Part shown: piece after piece, positions 23,039 through 37,058 of the stretch
Layout of the letters: the number at the start of each line of letters is the position of its first letter
Numbering within the stretch: position 1 is the stretch's first letter
Assembly (NCBI GenBank): GCA_013339765.2
Contig: CM023456.1
Location: 90,772,016 to 90,836,015 of the forward strand
Source of the DNA: Haemaphysalis longicornis
Taxonomy: Eukaryota; Arthropoda; Arachnida; Ixodida; Ixodidae
Direction of reading: 5' to 3'
Length of the DNA stretch: 64,000 nt
Translations under genes and position numbers: made by a program
Notes under the pieces: model-generated
Seen by the model: the letters and a program-made list of their open reading frames with translations, nothing else
What the model was told of the DNA's origin: nothing
Database searches by the model: none

Positions 23039-26000
23039 TGAAATATTTTGTCAGTTGCTGTCCCCCGGGCGGAGGCCGATAGTTCCGTCTGCGCGGAAAT
23101 CGCAGTATCTTGAATTCCAACGAGAAGTCTTGTTACACAAGCAATTAAGTCCGAAACAGGCATGGTATCTGATTTAAAAGGAATGTCAAGCCGCATGAGA
23201 CACAATCGAGCAAGACATGGTCTGGGTAACTCTCATTGCTTTAAGAGTTCTGCACATGTTATGGCCTTTGTCAACTCAGAGCTCAGTGACGTATATTTAT
23301 TAATGAAAAATTCACTTTGGTTTTTGCCAAACGTGCTTTTCAAGTCTCGCTTGTGGTGATATAACACCTTGCAATATTACATCTTTGCGCCCAGCTGAAA
23401 TGTGAGATTTCTTAAAAACCAGGAGTGCTGCTACAATAGACTGCTGAAAAGGTATTTTAAGACCTTGAAATAAAACCTCATAGGAGCAACCGGAGGAACA
23501 ATATTAGGCGCAGTTATTGCCACAAAAATAAGTTATTTCGGCGCATAATCAGGGCAATTATTTGCGGTAATCCCGAAGGGAGTAGGCTCGGAGAGGTTAT
23601 TTTACCATTTATAGAAGAGCCAGTTTCATTCCCCATATACATCAAGCGACGACTCGGGCTCATCCCGGTGTCGCAGTCTGCAGAAACAGTTTCCATAAAA
23701 CAGAGAAAATTATTGGCCTGGTTCGAGGAAACTTGTAGCGGCTCCAAGGGCCCACACACCTCTCACTCCTCGACTACTGCCGTAATTTTCTCGACATATT
23801 ACGAAATGCTGGGTTTTATGAAGCCTGACCATTTGGACAGACACGGTAAGTTTGTACAGTTCCTGAGCAGCTCAATAGCTGCCTTTCTTTACGAAACTTC
23901 AGCTCGAAACAGTGGGCCTTCCTTTTTTGTATCACTGTCCTTTCAAACCGGCTTGAATCTAGGGGGAATCATACTGGCATCCCTGTATATACTGTCCTGT
24001 ATTTTGGCTGTCTCAACTGCTTCATTAGAATTGTATGCAACACTTCCTTGCGAAGAACTAGAAAAAGCGTCGTTGTAAATTACGCGCCTGCACAAAACCG
24101 GTGAGAGTCTCCTTCATAGCGACAACGCCAGCGGTAATTTGGTCCCACTGTCGCTCCTCCACGGTCGCCATGCATCCTTTTCCCGCCCCTTTCATTTTGC
24201 TGACACAACCATCCTGGTCTTTCGCTTGGAAGGTGATGTCATTCAGAGTTCCATGGGGTAATTTTAGTTTGGAGAAAACATTCCACCTTTAAAGACATCC
24301 CGCTAACTAATCTCGAGCAAATACAATACCTCAGGGAAAGAGGTTTAAACTTCTTGGAACTGAACACTGCATGTATTTAGAGATTTTTGTCCTTTGCGCA
24401 CACAGGAATCGTCTTATCTGTTACCATTCGTTTGTAAACCCCCTTTCTCCGCTAACTCTTTCCGACAGTATGCTTCTTGTTACTTTGCCCTTTCTCTTTT
24501 CTCCAGTTGGATATGCTAATGCACGCAGACTTCCAAAAGGTTAGGAGAATAACAGACAAAGCGCGAAGAATGGTGCGTGTGTGTATTTCGCGGAGCCTTC
24601 TTGGTGCATATTGCACAAGCCTGTCGCGCATCTGCTTTCTGTGTTTCACGTGCAGAGTGACCGCCCAAGGCGCCTTTAAAATTCTACGAAGCTCTACACT
24701 CCCCCCGCAACCAACTGGTGCGCAAACGTTACGGCAGAAAAGAAGGTAAGCTTTTTAAAAGAGAATGAAAGAAAACAACGCCGGCCGTTGCATGGCTCTG
24801 ACAATTTTTCAGTTACTTCGCTAGAAGCGCCGCAATGGACCAAGGTGGTGAAGGAGCGACAGTTAGTGCCAACAAAAAATGTGCGAACTCGTTGTTGCGA
24901 GCGTAAATATTGGCGATAAAGCGACATTTGTGAAGTTGCTGCTTTTTAAGGACTTCAGACACACAGCCGGTGTTTGGTGTGCTTGGACGCATGATATCAT
25001 CTAAGAGGGGGCAGCGAAGCCACTCGGACAGCTTAGGGGAAACATAGTACATGCTTACTAATGTTTTCATGTAGTTGCAGCATCTAAAACCATTCCCTAT
25101 AGTAAAGAGACGTTGAACAAAACTTTGCATGATGTGTGGGTGAGCTCACTGCTCGTCGAAGTTTACACTGGTTGCTCATCATTCATTGCTCATTAAAGTA
25201 CTTACGCCTCGGCATGACTCATGGCTCCCAAGATAAGACATTTGAGGATCCCCCGCATAGGTGAAAATTAAGGCAAAGTGAAGCCGCAGTGAGTTGGTTC
25301 AAAATTACGAGACGTATCATAAACGTAGAACGTCTAAATCCCACTGGCGAAAACACGGTAAACAGGCACACAGATGTGGAAGCGCGTAATGATGAGTGGG
25401 GGGAGTGACAGTTAAAAAAAACTGATGCCAATACACATCTTCAAATAGATCTGTAACTACTGGACTTACAATTCTGCATCGTCAGCTCCAATCTCTGCGG
25501 TTTAATAGATGTCGTCTTGTGTTGCCGTGGCTGTTTTACCCAGGGGCTACAGCCCCTGATGCGTACTGAGCGATGCCCAGGGTATGAAAGTCTGCATTTG
25601 CGTTTTAGTTGCTGCCAGCCTGATAAAAATTGTCCCCAAGTAGTATTCATGTTGCATTTCTTGTTTCGCCCGGCAATGAGAAAAAACCTAGCTGAAGAGG
25701 ACCGATGTGGAGGCGTCTGTTGGTCCACAGAAAAAAGGTAAAAGAAAGACGAAATTCTTCAGACGCATGTGTATTCGTAGCAAGAGACTTACGTTAATAT
25801 AAATATAGCTGGTTCTACTCGTGCTACCTGTCCGTGAAATCCATGGCACATCAGGTTTCGTAATAAGCATATTATTATTCTGACTACTGCCGATAGTACA
25901 CACTTACAATTTATTGGGGAATGTCTCATAGCAAACACATCTTCAAAGTGACGTTGACTCTAGGAGACAGCTTAAGGTGCGGCCATGACCGCTTGAACAG

Positions 26001-26150
26001 TTTTATTCAACACATGTACTAAGGGGTTTATCAAACACTACATCAGTGCAAGATCTAGTGATCTTGGTGGTTGGTGCCTTGGGGCTTACGAGCGCACGTG
26101 GTTCATCAAAAAAGTTTTGTATACAGTAATACACTCACGATAACACAACA
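23039..26150. other. No gene recognised
   Basis: A 136-codon frame at 23668-24078 (+) has a hydrophobic stretch near its C-terminus but no signal sequence, splice context or family resemblance. A 105-codon minus-strand frame lies at 24813-25130. I do not call either. No transposon ends seen. Confidence 0.3.
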
Positions 26151-26156
26151 CGAAGA

Positions 26157-26186
26157 TGGTCGGTCGGTCGTTCAGTCGGTCGGTTG
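26157..26186. repeat. Short (GGTC)n microsatellite
   Basis: Six to seven imperfect units of GGTC/GGTT. On the minus strand it produces a PTDRPTDR-like repeat that is not coding. Confidence 0.8.
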
Positions 26187-26695
26187 GTAGGAACCAAATT
26201 AACACTGCTGCATTGGCCATGTCGGGTCTCGATTTCATTGGGAATGAAGGTTATGAAATAAACTAAAGGAAGATCAAAGTGAGCAAGTTTTGGGAAAACT
26301 GGTTGCAGCAAATTTGAGAACACCTCTGTTTGCTTTTTATTTTTTATGCAAAGCTGTAAAAGACCACATTGGTTTATTTTTACCTAAAGGCGGCGCAAAA
26401 TGCTGTTGTCTACAACTTTGGAAGCAAAAATAGGCTTAGCAGAAATGTCAACCAAAATTACTCGAAAAATATATTCCAAGTTATAGAGAACAGAAAGACG
26501 TTAACAGCCGCTGCGCACGGCCGTCAGCATCACCGCCATTTCTATCAATGAATCAACCATACAAGCGTTTCAATGCACCATGCCATACTTAGCACTTCCA
26601 CAAAACATCCCAGGCACCATTGAACGACAGGAAAGTCATGGGCGGTGGGCGTGGCTTTCGTGGAGATTGATGGTCCACGGGGCCTTCTTATTCTC

Positions 26696-27180
26696 TTATT
26701 TAAAGACATCGAGCTTTGCATCCCTAGAGTGAAACAGAACCCAGGCAGACGACCAAATCTTCAGCACTGGGTCTGGCTCGAAGTCCATTGAGGCTGGGAT
26801 TCTTGCAACAGGCAATTGATTTACCGACAGTGCGCCACCGCCAACATCCATCACTGTCTCTAGCAGTTCGGACTGGGACACGGGTAGAATCAATGGTGTT
26901 GTCTCCAATCGCCTGTGGTGCGGAACACTGTGGTGGTTAGGTCTGAGGACGAAAATGAAGAAGATGAGAATGCATTGTGAACCGAGACTGAAAATAGAAA
27001 AGGAAAGTGCCAAACTAAAATGGAATTGGCATTTCATCTTCCTTACCATTTCTCCTTTTCTCGTCTCTTCGTATACGGGAAATATCGACACTGCTCTGAC
27101 AATGGGGCAATACGCTTCTCGTAAACACCCACGTCACTCGATAGTGGTTGGATTGAGTATAAATCAGGGCCATTTATGAA
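26696..27180 (-). CDS. Weak candidate two-exon coding segment, unrecognised
   Basis: On the minus strand a coding-like frame (VGVYEKRIAPLSEQCRYF...) reaches a good donor, AAATG|GTAAGG, with its last exon base at 27047. An acceptor CTATTTTCAG lies 59 bp on (exon start 26987) and joins in phase (TG|T). The following frame runs to TAA at 26696-26698 through a hydrophobic patch (CILIFFIFVL) and a Pro/Ser/Glu-rich stretch containing SQSELLETVMDVGGGALSV. A second pyrimidine-backed acceptor (exon start 26942) would give an immediate stop at this junction. No family recognised, no poly(A) signal located, and the 5' end is undefined. The very short intron is a reason for caution. Confidence 0.2.
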
Positions 27181-27299
27181 AAATGACAAAGAATAAGAGT
27201 GGCCTAAGTTCAAGCGAAAGAGTAGGGATCCGACTGGGGCTTTCTCAGTGGGTGAAAAGCGTATGTGTGCTCTACTAGTAAGAGTAGAATCCAAGAACG

Positions 27300-30200
27300 G
27301 TATATACGTTCACCCACGTTAAATGTACCAGGGGTGTTATTCCAGAAGCGCCGAGTTTGAGGGAAACTCGGGCAAGGCGGAGCTGTGGTGATAATAATAA
27401 GCTCATTATAATATTTCGGGGCAGGGTAAAACAGTTGTTGAAAACAGTTGCAGTTAAAACAGAAATTCAAAACAGTTGCTTGTCGTATTACTTTATGCAA
27501 GCCCTTCGCTTTGCTACAAAAAAATTTCCTCGGCTTGGTTCAGTCTGCCTACGTGCTTTTAAGTCGAAAGCCTGGCGATACGTATTAGCAACTTTTTTTT
27601 CAATACTTGCGTCTTTTCCTCCCTTTCGTTTCTTTGTCTTTTAAAAAGGAATAATTTAAACGGCTTCTTTTCTGCTAATAACTGTTTGCGTCAGTTTGTT
27701 CTATTTCATTTGTTCTCCTTAGTTTGCGAGCAGACTCGAACAACGCACAGCCTCCCTAGAATCGGGGTTCTTAGAGGGTGGTGTGCGCCTCTCCTACTCC
27801 CTTGACATCACGTTTAGGCTTCAATCTGCACGATATATTTTACCCAGTGTTACTTTTCAAATTCAGCAGTATTATGAATTTTGCGAACCGGGCACGTTAG
27901 TTCCTCAAAGCTTCCAATGCGGCCCAATCCCCCAAGTGGTCATGTGTTACGAAGGTTGGAATACCAACAAGGACCAACAGCTATTCAGATTTGTTTGCTT
28001 TATTTTATTTTGCTCTTCACCGTGTTTGTTCGAAGAAGCTCTCCACAGTCTTTTTTTTTTGCCATAGAGTTCAATCCCCCCCATAATCCTCTCTTCTTTC
28101 GCACCCTTTCCACTCCTGCTTACCTCTCCCTCTGGCAGTCACGTGGTTAATTTAATTCTTAGCTCTCGCCTTTACTCGCTTTCCATGCTCTGCTTCCTGT
28201 CATACGAAGGTGACGCGGAACAAAACCGTTGAAATGTGTAAATATTGTCTCTGACAATAGGCACGTGCCGTTGATTGTATTGTAGCGAGGACAATGAACA
28301 GCTGCAACAGGCCATCAAGCTATCGGGGTATGCGCCGTACCAGAATCAACCATGTGGATAAGGAAGGTAGGTTTATGCCTAATCCGTGCGCGGGGGTATG
28401 CGTGTCAGGGAAAGAAGATGAACCCCATCAGCCGCATGCGCGAGAAACGAGCTGGGTTATCTCAACGGTCGGACCTGTGTTCCTATCGGCTTCACCCCTG
28501 CGAATAAACGGCTTCACCACTGCAAATAAACCACGTAAACTGGCTATCAATGCGTCGACTGTCTCCTTGACAGCATATGTAATACGTATGAGCTGTCCTG
28601 CCAGTAACCTTTTCACAAGAAATGCGGATCACGAAACCTCTTGAGCGAGTCTGTCTGCCGCGCTGATGATTAACAAAACGGAGAGTCATGCAATGCTTCG
28701 TTCGAAACTGTTTTCCAAGCAGACAATAACTCAAGCGCACGCTCAGGCTGCAGACGGATAGACGCGCGGTAGGAACCAGCGGAAGCCATGTCCGCTAAAC
28801 TACCTAAAAGAAGGCGAGGTCCGGGAAACACGTCTCCACTGACCATATTGCGCACACACCAGTTGACGGTCGACTGGTGGCGGTCGATGGTGCGGTCGAC
28901 GCAAACGGTTCTGTAGGACCTGCCCGTCGCGCAAAACCGCAGCGCGCACTACACCTGCTCCGCGATGGTCCTGGAGCAAAAGCCTCATTTAAGTCGTCGC
29001 AAACGGGGGTATGTCGCCAGCCGACTGCACAGCCAATGCACAGGACTTTTTGAAGCTAAAAACGAGCTCGAAATTTCTTCTTCGTTTAAAAGACCTGCAG
29101 GGGTAAAAATATGGCTGCTACAGGTGACCATAAAAATAAATCGCGCCGCAGCAGCGGCCATCACGGACGTTCCGAGTACTCGGTCGTGCAAAACCATGCC
29201 CGAGTTTCCTCGGAGTTCTAATGTCAGTCAAGCACACCAAGCCCATTCGTTAGCGCAGCGTAACAACCTAAGCCCCACCCACCCACGGCGTTCACTTTGT
29301 GTGGGCGTATAATCGCAGCCACGAAGTGGTCATTTGATTACCGCAAACAACGACAAGAACTTAGCACAAAGCAAAAATGAAGCCACCAGGCCACCGTCAG
29401 CAAATGGTACCACCGTCACAGGGTTTTCCTGTCCGAACTGGTGTTCACTATAGTACGAACCGTTAGGAGAGGCCAAGACGACACAGTTTTACCACGGGAG
29501 CTTCTTCATACCCTGTGAAAACACAGTCGATGAGAAATGACAAAACATCAACGGCTAAAATGCACGTGCCAATGCTTAAACACGCTCTTGACACGCTAAT
29601 TTGGGACAATTTCTGATAAGCACCCGCCGTGCACACTCAAGCAAGCCGTAAACAAAGGCCATATTTGATGGTCGGGAGCACGGCGCGTTCCGCAAGTTCG
29701 CTACAGCGGACCCATTTGATTACTTGGTTTGTGCTTGCGCAGAGCTGCACTGGGTCTACCCTCAAGTGTTGTAGCAAACATAATTCCGTGGAAGAAAAGA
29801 ACACCGAGAGAAACGGACCACCCCACGCCGGGCGTGGCGAATCGACAGGCTGGGTATTTTAAAGTAGCAGTGCGGTTATCTAGTTCATGCAAGTGAAGAA
29901 GTATTGCAGATAGATTTCAGATGGTGCGGTATGCGGAAGATAGCACAAGCCGTACTGTATCATAGTAGGGGGCCAAATACAGCGCGCTGAATATCCCACG
30001 CGTGCTGCGGGAGATCACAGTGGTTTCGCTCGAGGTGTATCGAATGCTCCACTATCTCTACCTTTAAACCCAAGCAGCTGGAAACTCGGGAGTAGGCCGA
30101 ACTCGGGCCTTCTGGAATAGCGCCCCAGATGGGCTTTGTTTTTTGTAGTTCTAAATACAGCGCTTGTGTTCCCGCCTTGCAGTAACCTATATCCGCCGCT

Positions 30201-31990
30201 CTCTGGCGCCCTTCTGCCCTAAAATGCATCCACAGAAATGTCGAGGCTCACTACGAAGAAAAACGTCCTCCTAAATCTTCGATTAAAGGTGGTCTGGCTC
30301 AAACTCTTTGGGGTAATTTTACCGGGTTTTGTAATATTCCTGCCGGAAGCCATGGACGTAGCAATGATGCCGCAAGCAGAAGAGGGAGCCTGTGGTTGCT
30401 TTGATCAGATGGAACTCGGACCGCAACGGTGACGTATTGGTTAAGAATTGCGGACCGTCAGCGCAAGATTCTGTAGACTCATACTTTGAAATCGTCTATT
30501 CGGGGAGACATCTGGTTCGATCTGATTCTACCGAAACGTTTTTGTGGTGCGAAATTTTGGTAAAGTCTGGTTTTACCCTAAAATGAACACCCTAGGTATG
30601 CTGGAATTGCATGGGTTGTGTGGGCCACTGGACGTTCTTGACTTTCTCGCCTTCACTCATCATAATCATCTGCACATTTCAGAGATTCACAACTTCTCAA
30701 AAGCACTGGCGAAGTTCCTGCGGCCGAAATTTTCGCAAGAGATACAACTAATAAATCTGCATTACGTTTTGATGTCGTTTTTGTATTTATGGCACGGGGT
30801 TAGCGACACCGGGGAAATAAAATATCAGGATTTAAAGATTATCTCCCTATACAAGATATTGTCAGTGTTAGGAATTTATACCTGGCCAGGAGGTGTTCGA
30901 CGTCTTTTCCAACCGACGTGTCGAAGATAGCGGGATAATTTTCCGACCCTAGGCAGTGCGTCGAGTTGGCGCAGGCTTCCACTCGTTTTCAAAAAGAGAA
31001 AACCTGGCTGTAGCGAGCGTCCTCTTCCAGCGCCCCACCGTCAGAACGATACGGCCGCCGTTACCCAGTTTTATGGGACGCACGTTGTCGTATTTAAAAA
31101 GATGAATAAAAGCTGGAATATCCGTCCAAGAAGTAGGATATAGTCGGTACAATCTGCCTCGTACTGCATGCCGCTGGCGATACTGCTCATCTACCACAAA
31201 GATTTCTGCTACTTCCTTGTAGGTGCCGGTGGTTTGGCGGGAACTACGTTCTTTAATAACCGCAAGTAGCATGTGGCTATTTTGCCGTAACTGGGTCTTG
31301 TGGAGTTGGTTGGACTAGATACACTCCCCAAATACTTCTGTGCGTGCACTTATCGCCTTCTCACCGGCTGTTATTACAGTCGCCGGGATGCACTCCTGGG
31401 GCGGTCTGGCTAGACAGTTTTTAAAAGTGGAGCCCTCAACTCCCCGTTTATTACGTAGCTGAGGTTGTCAGTTACCAAGAATGTACCCGTAGGTCACACC
31501 GCTGAAGCTGCTCATTATATGAGAGGATACCAATTGCAATTCACTTTACAAATCAGGGCAATAGCCACAAGGTGAGCAACGCTAGGGCCTCTTCCAGCTC
31601 GCATTACTACCATTAAAGGCCACCGTGACATTCCCCGCTTTTCAATTGCCGCCGCGATAACTATCTGGAATAAACCCTGGTTAATGCGCTCGAAGTACCT
31701 GACTGAGACGTTTGCAAACACGCTGAAAATATAAAACTTGTTAAATGCTGATTGAGGGAGCAAAGCCTTGATTTCTTAACCTTGAGGATGCGATGACCAT
31801 TTCAACCCGCTTCATTCCTGCTGTGCCAGATTTTCGGGGAATGCTCTCCTCTTTGAAATAAAACCGACAAATTTCGAAGACATTCCTCCAGTTTGGCCGT
31901 ATACACTAGCACATGGAAAGTGGAGGAAAAAGTATTATTACTTTGGTGGGTTCCTGCATCCCTTACTTTCTTTGAGCTCCAATCTCTTCA
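27300..31990. other. No gene recognised
   Basis: Several ORFs of 80-130 codons (for example 30544-30930 plus, 30949-31272 minus) have no recognisable motif. The 28290-29320 part is richer in GC and may be an old repeat or pseudogene, but I could not identify it. Confidence 0.3.
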
Positions 31991-31994
31991 AAAT

Positions 31995-32043
31995 AAGCTG
32001 ATCGTCAGGCTGGCCGGCGGTCAGCCAGCCTATCGATCAGCTT
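31995..32043. repeat. Imperfect 20-bp inverted repeat
   Basis: AAGCTGATCGTCAGGCTGGC (31995-32014) pairs with 32024-32043 at 18 of 20 positions across a 9-base loop. Confidence 0.75.
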
Positions 32044-32827
32044 TAAATAAACATTTTTAATGAAAACTTGCTGCAATTCTGCGCATGGCGAAAACATTCT
32101 TATTACATTACTGTGTAGTGAGATCAGTTTTTTTCCTTGCATAAATGGGACTTTTTTTTATTTTTCACTCTGACGCAAACTTTGCGAGTAAAGTTCTCGA
32201 TCCATGTGCTGTGATTTCTGGCTGGTGTGGCTGAGAAGGATAAGATTTTCTACAAAACCTTAGGTAACCCAGGTATTGACCATTTATGAAATGTCTGTTT
32301 TCATCGACTAAACCTTTTGAACCCTCCTACTAAGCGGTTGTAGGTAACTGGGGATAATTTTGTTCCCCTTTGGACCTTCCTCATACAGGCATGGCATCGT
32401 CCTTTGATAATGCATTACAGTTCCCGTGCATAAGTCATACATATCTCAGAAGCGCGAAACAAGAGGTTTGTCGAGTTCGTCATCGCGTAATGATTTATTA
32501 GCGGCTCGAAGGCGGCCGCGAAACAGAATATTTCTCCTGTATTCTATAAAGTTCTATATAAATATTCTATAAATACTATGTACACCAGTTTATCATATTG
32601 TGTAAATCTCTTGAAGAACGTGTATCTTGCAGTTGACACAAACAAACTTACGATGATCCAAAATGATAAACATGTTACACTATTGAAAACTCCACAAATG
32701 GGAGTTCTTTTAGACTGCAGCTAAACACGGCCATAAAAGGTATACCATATCCCCATAAGAAGAAATGGTGACTTGAATAAACAGCATCTTAGCTCGACCC
32801 ATCTATGCAATTTTTTTTTGTATTTCT

Positions 32828-33010
32828 ATGAAGCGCCTGCTGCTTCTTGTTTTCGCTGCTATTTTCTCCGTGACTTTGTTTCAACCCTGCTTGGCCTCTT
32901 TTTCTTTTCTTACAAGAGAAAGAGCTAGACATTTTTTCTTTGACAAGTTGGTTTTGTTTAAAAAGTTCAGCGAATACGTAAATCTCCCGGTCAAGCTTCC
33001 GCAAGCTTGA
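32828..33010 (+). CDS. Candidate small secreted peptide (60 aa) with signal sequence
   Basis: The frame begins MKRLLLLVFAAIFSVTLF: a basic start, a long hydrophobic core and a plausible signal-peptidase site after CLAS (about residue 24). The mature part would be about 36 residues, rich in Phe, Lys and Arg, with no cysteine, ending PVKLPQA. The ATG context is poor (pyrimidine at -3) and it follows a run of T. It could also be the first exon of a longer gene, since ticks encode many short secreted peptides, but no homologue is recognised. Chance hydrophobic N-termini are common in AT-rich DNA. Confidence 0.25.
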   Translation: MKRLLLLVFAAIFSVTLFQPCLASFSFLTRERARHFFFDKLVLFKKFSEYVNLPVKLPQA

Positions 33011-34238
33011 TTTTGAGGCGCAGCCGTTCTATGGAACTGCACGAAAGTATAATTTCTTAATTATAAGTTCTGGTTCGGCAGGCCCCTCAAGCATTTAGGC
33101 CCATTGACGTTCCCTAAAAATACACTTCTAATCCTGTCGGTCATTCGAACCCTCAGGCACTTTCTGATTCGTTATTGAAATTCAACAGGAAGAGCGAACT
33201 AAAGTAGCCTAAGTTTTTAAGTCAACACCGATACATACGAATTGCAGTCTGAAAAAAATCGAAAAATTTACCACCGCTCAACCCAAGCAGTTTTCGAAAA
33301 CACATGTATAAGTGGAGCAGAAACGCTCTTGCACTTAGTTAAAGCCCATTATTCGAAAAACAAAAAAAAAACATGCAAAATCGACCTTTTTCTCTTGGCG
33401 CGCACTTAAGAAAGACTGAAATTCCTGCGACTGAGTTCGTATCGAGAGGGGAAACTTCCTTAAGCGCACGAGCCTCCTGTGGGAGCTTCATCGCCTAAAT
33501 GAGGTCTTTAGTTCGCCCTCGTATCTGCTCCTTGCATTAAACATGAGTTCGCCTAAGCAAATTATCGACTGCAAACTACCGGTGCGGGCTTCTCGAAAGT
33601 TCGCGTGGAAGCGAGGAAATCGGTACTTGTTAGAACAACAGAGAAAAGAAGGAACAAGAGAAGGCACGCGGTGGGTTATTGGGCCTAATGGACGTGTAGC
33701 TCGTGCTCTGCAATTTTAATGGACCAATGCTCGACGGCTGACTCCAAGGGAACAAAACTCTTTCGTCCAAGCTCTTTTCAAGAGTGTAGAAACGCGCACC
33801 TCCCTCCCAGGTGTGAGCCCAGAACAGTAAACTCAGCTCGTGTTGACGTCCATATACGTGTTGTCATCACAGCTGCTCTAGCACGGGAATATATTCGTTA
33901 ATTTTGTGGTGGTCGCGACCTGGAGTGGGATTGCTTCCGCGCGCCTACATGCTGAACTGTGCCCCACATAGGTGCCAGCTCCCGAATGAAAGCCCGCTCA
34001 AGGGAAATTTACGGCATGTACGAGCGCATTCCGGCGGCCAAGAGTCCAACCAGTGTGCTGCTTTACCGTTTCCGTTAAGTAGCCGTTGTTTTTGTAAGTA
34101 CTTTCACTGCGCTTTCTTGCAGTCTCCATTAATCAGCCCTTGTTTTTGTAGGTAATTTTCGACATTAAATAAGTTTTACACAACCAAGCTGTCTAGTTTT
34201 GTAACACCTGCTGTTTAACCTCAACCCGCACAGGCCAA
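33011..34238. other. No gene recognised
   Basis: AT-rich to mixed sequence with no coding run above 85 codons, and no repeat family recognised. Confidence 0.35.
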
Positions 34239-35527
<1,289 letters not shown>

Positions 35528-35662
35528 ATATCCCGGTCAGGCCTTAACTAGTGAATTTCTATTGCACGGGGAAACCAATCTGACAATTACCTGCCGGAAT
35601 GTACTCCTGTTTGGAAGCAACCGTAGCCCTCGCCATGCGCCGTGCCCACCGAACGCCCGTAC

Positions 35663-35830
35663 CTACACTCTAAGCTTGGTAACCCTAATAGAGGTGCACA
35701 TTTTCCAATTTTTGTAACCTATTATTTATAAGGTACAAAAGTAATCTATATCTTAGTAACCTTTATATACGTATACACGTAAGGTTACTTAGTATAGGTT
35801 ACTTGCAGCTTTCAGCATGTATACCTTTAT
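35663..35830. repeat. Left TIR and subterminal motif array
   Basis: The first 27 bp are the terminal repeat. Then come GTAACCTATT (35716), GTAATCTATA, GTAACCTTTA, AAGGTTACTT and TAGGTTACTT at irregular spacing, in both orientations. Flanking DNA to the left has none. Confidence 0.6.
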
Positions 35831-37009
35831 ATAATTGACAACTACCGTCGTCCAAGGCCACACACCTGGAAAGTGTCATGTTGCGTGTCACGCGCGCTTT
35901 CCCCGGAGCCGCTGTGGCGAAACCCCGAAGGCGCCTTTCCCGCGTGGTAAACAAGCATTGCGTTAGTGGAAGACGATATGTGCGACCATTTTCTCCATTG
36001 CGCCGTCTAACACTGGGAAAGCCTCTGTCCTTTTGTTCATCCCTTGAATAAACTGTCCGCCACACGGCGGTGAGTAAATGAAGTTACTTTTATAATTCTT
36101 AAAATTGCGGTGCCAGAATGATTGAAAATGTTCTCTTAATGTACATGCATTGCATTACCCGTTCGATAATCGTTACTCAGGTTGTCACTCAAAAATCTTC
36201 GCGAGTATCTGGCAACGCTTACGTCTTATGAACAGGCGTAACTAATTGGATGTTTGCATCAGCTTTGTGCCGTTGAAGAAACAAGCATAAATATGCATGA
36301 TAGTTCTTTTAGTAAATTGTGGGCATGAATTTGAGCTTTAGTTAAACAACATTAAGCATTAGTGAAACCAAGCTTTAGTGGAAACATGCACTTGAGTAGC
36401 ATACTTCAAAAGGCCCTCAAAGTTGTGATAACATAGGCTAAGCCGAAAATTCTTGTGTGGCAACTTAGGTCATGATTGCCAAAAAATAATTGCAGTATAT
36501 GCACACGATGTTTGCACATTAAACAGAAGCACATTTCCAGAAGTTTGGCATCAGTAGTTTTGAACATTCACATTTATTATAATGAAACACCTGTGGGTTA
36601 TTCATTATAAAGCAAAGCTGCGAACCACCCCAATGGTATTATCGTCCCTTAATGAGTATTAGACTTTTCCTATATTGTTTACATTCCCAGGTAAAATTCG
36701 GCTTATTCAAATATCCTTATTACACATATTTAATAAATGTTGCGTGAACAGCTTCAAAAACGTGGCCAAACATACAGATTCTGTACCTCAGTACTTGCAC
36801 GGATGTATGCAAAGAATTTCGAATTGTTTGGATACAGCCATTGAACAATTTTAGACGAATTCAAATGTGAGCTAAATTTATGACATGGTTCACAGATGTG
36901 CACTTTCATAGTAAGGCGTTATTGCCATGGTTCCGCACAGAAAAAACGCACAATGTGGGAAAGTAGAAAGAACATTTATAACAAAATCACTGTTTCATAC
37001 AAAGCAGTG

Positions 37010-37015
37010 TTTATT
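37010..37015 (-). terminator. Poly(A) signal AATAAA
   Basis: AATAAA on the minus strand, 44 nt after the stop of the spliced gene, as expected for a 3' end. The motif alone is common in AT-rich DNA; its position is what makes it credible. Confidence 0.5.
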
Positions 37016-37058
37016 GCTACATTCGCTACATTCTCCGTGTCACCCATAGTCTGTAACA

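Noticed and set aside
23668..24078. 136-codon ORF with a hydrophobic C-terminal part
   Set aside because: No recognisable family, no splice context, and the hydrophobic segment is compatible with chance in T-rich DNA.
28290..29320. GC-richer region with overlapping ORFs on both strands
   Set aside because: Could be an old repeat or pseudogene, but no frame has a recognisable motif and no repeat ends were found.
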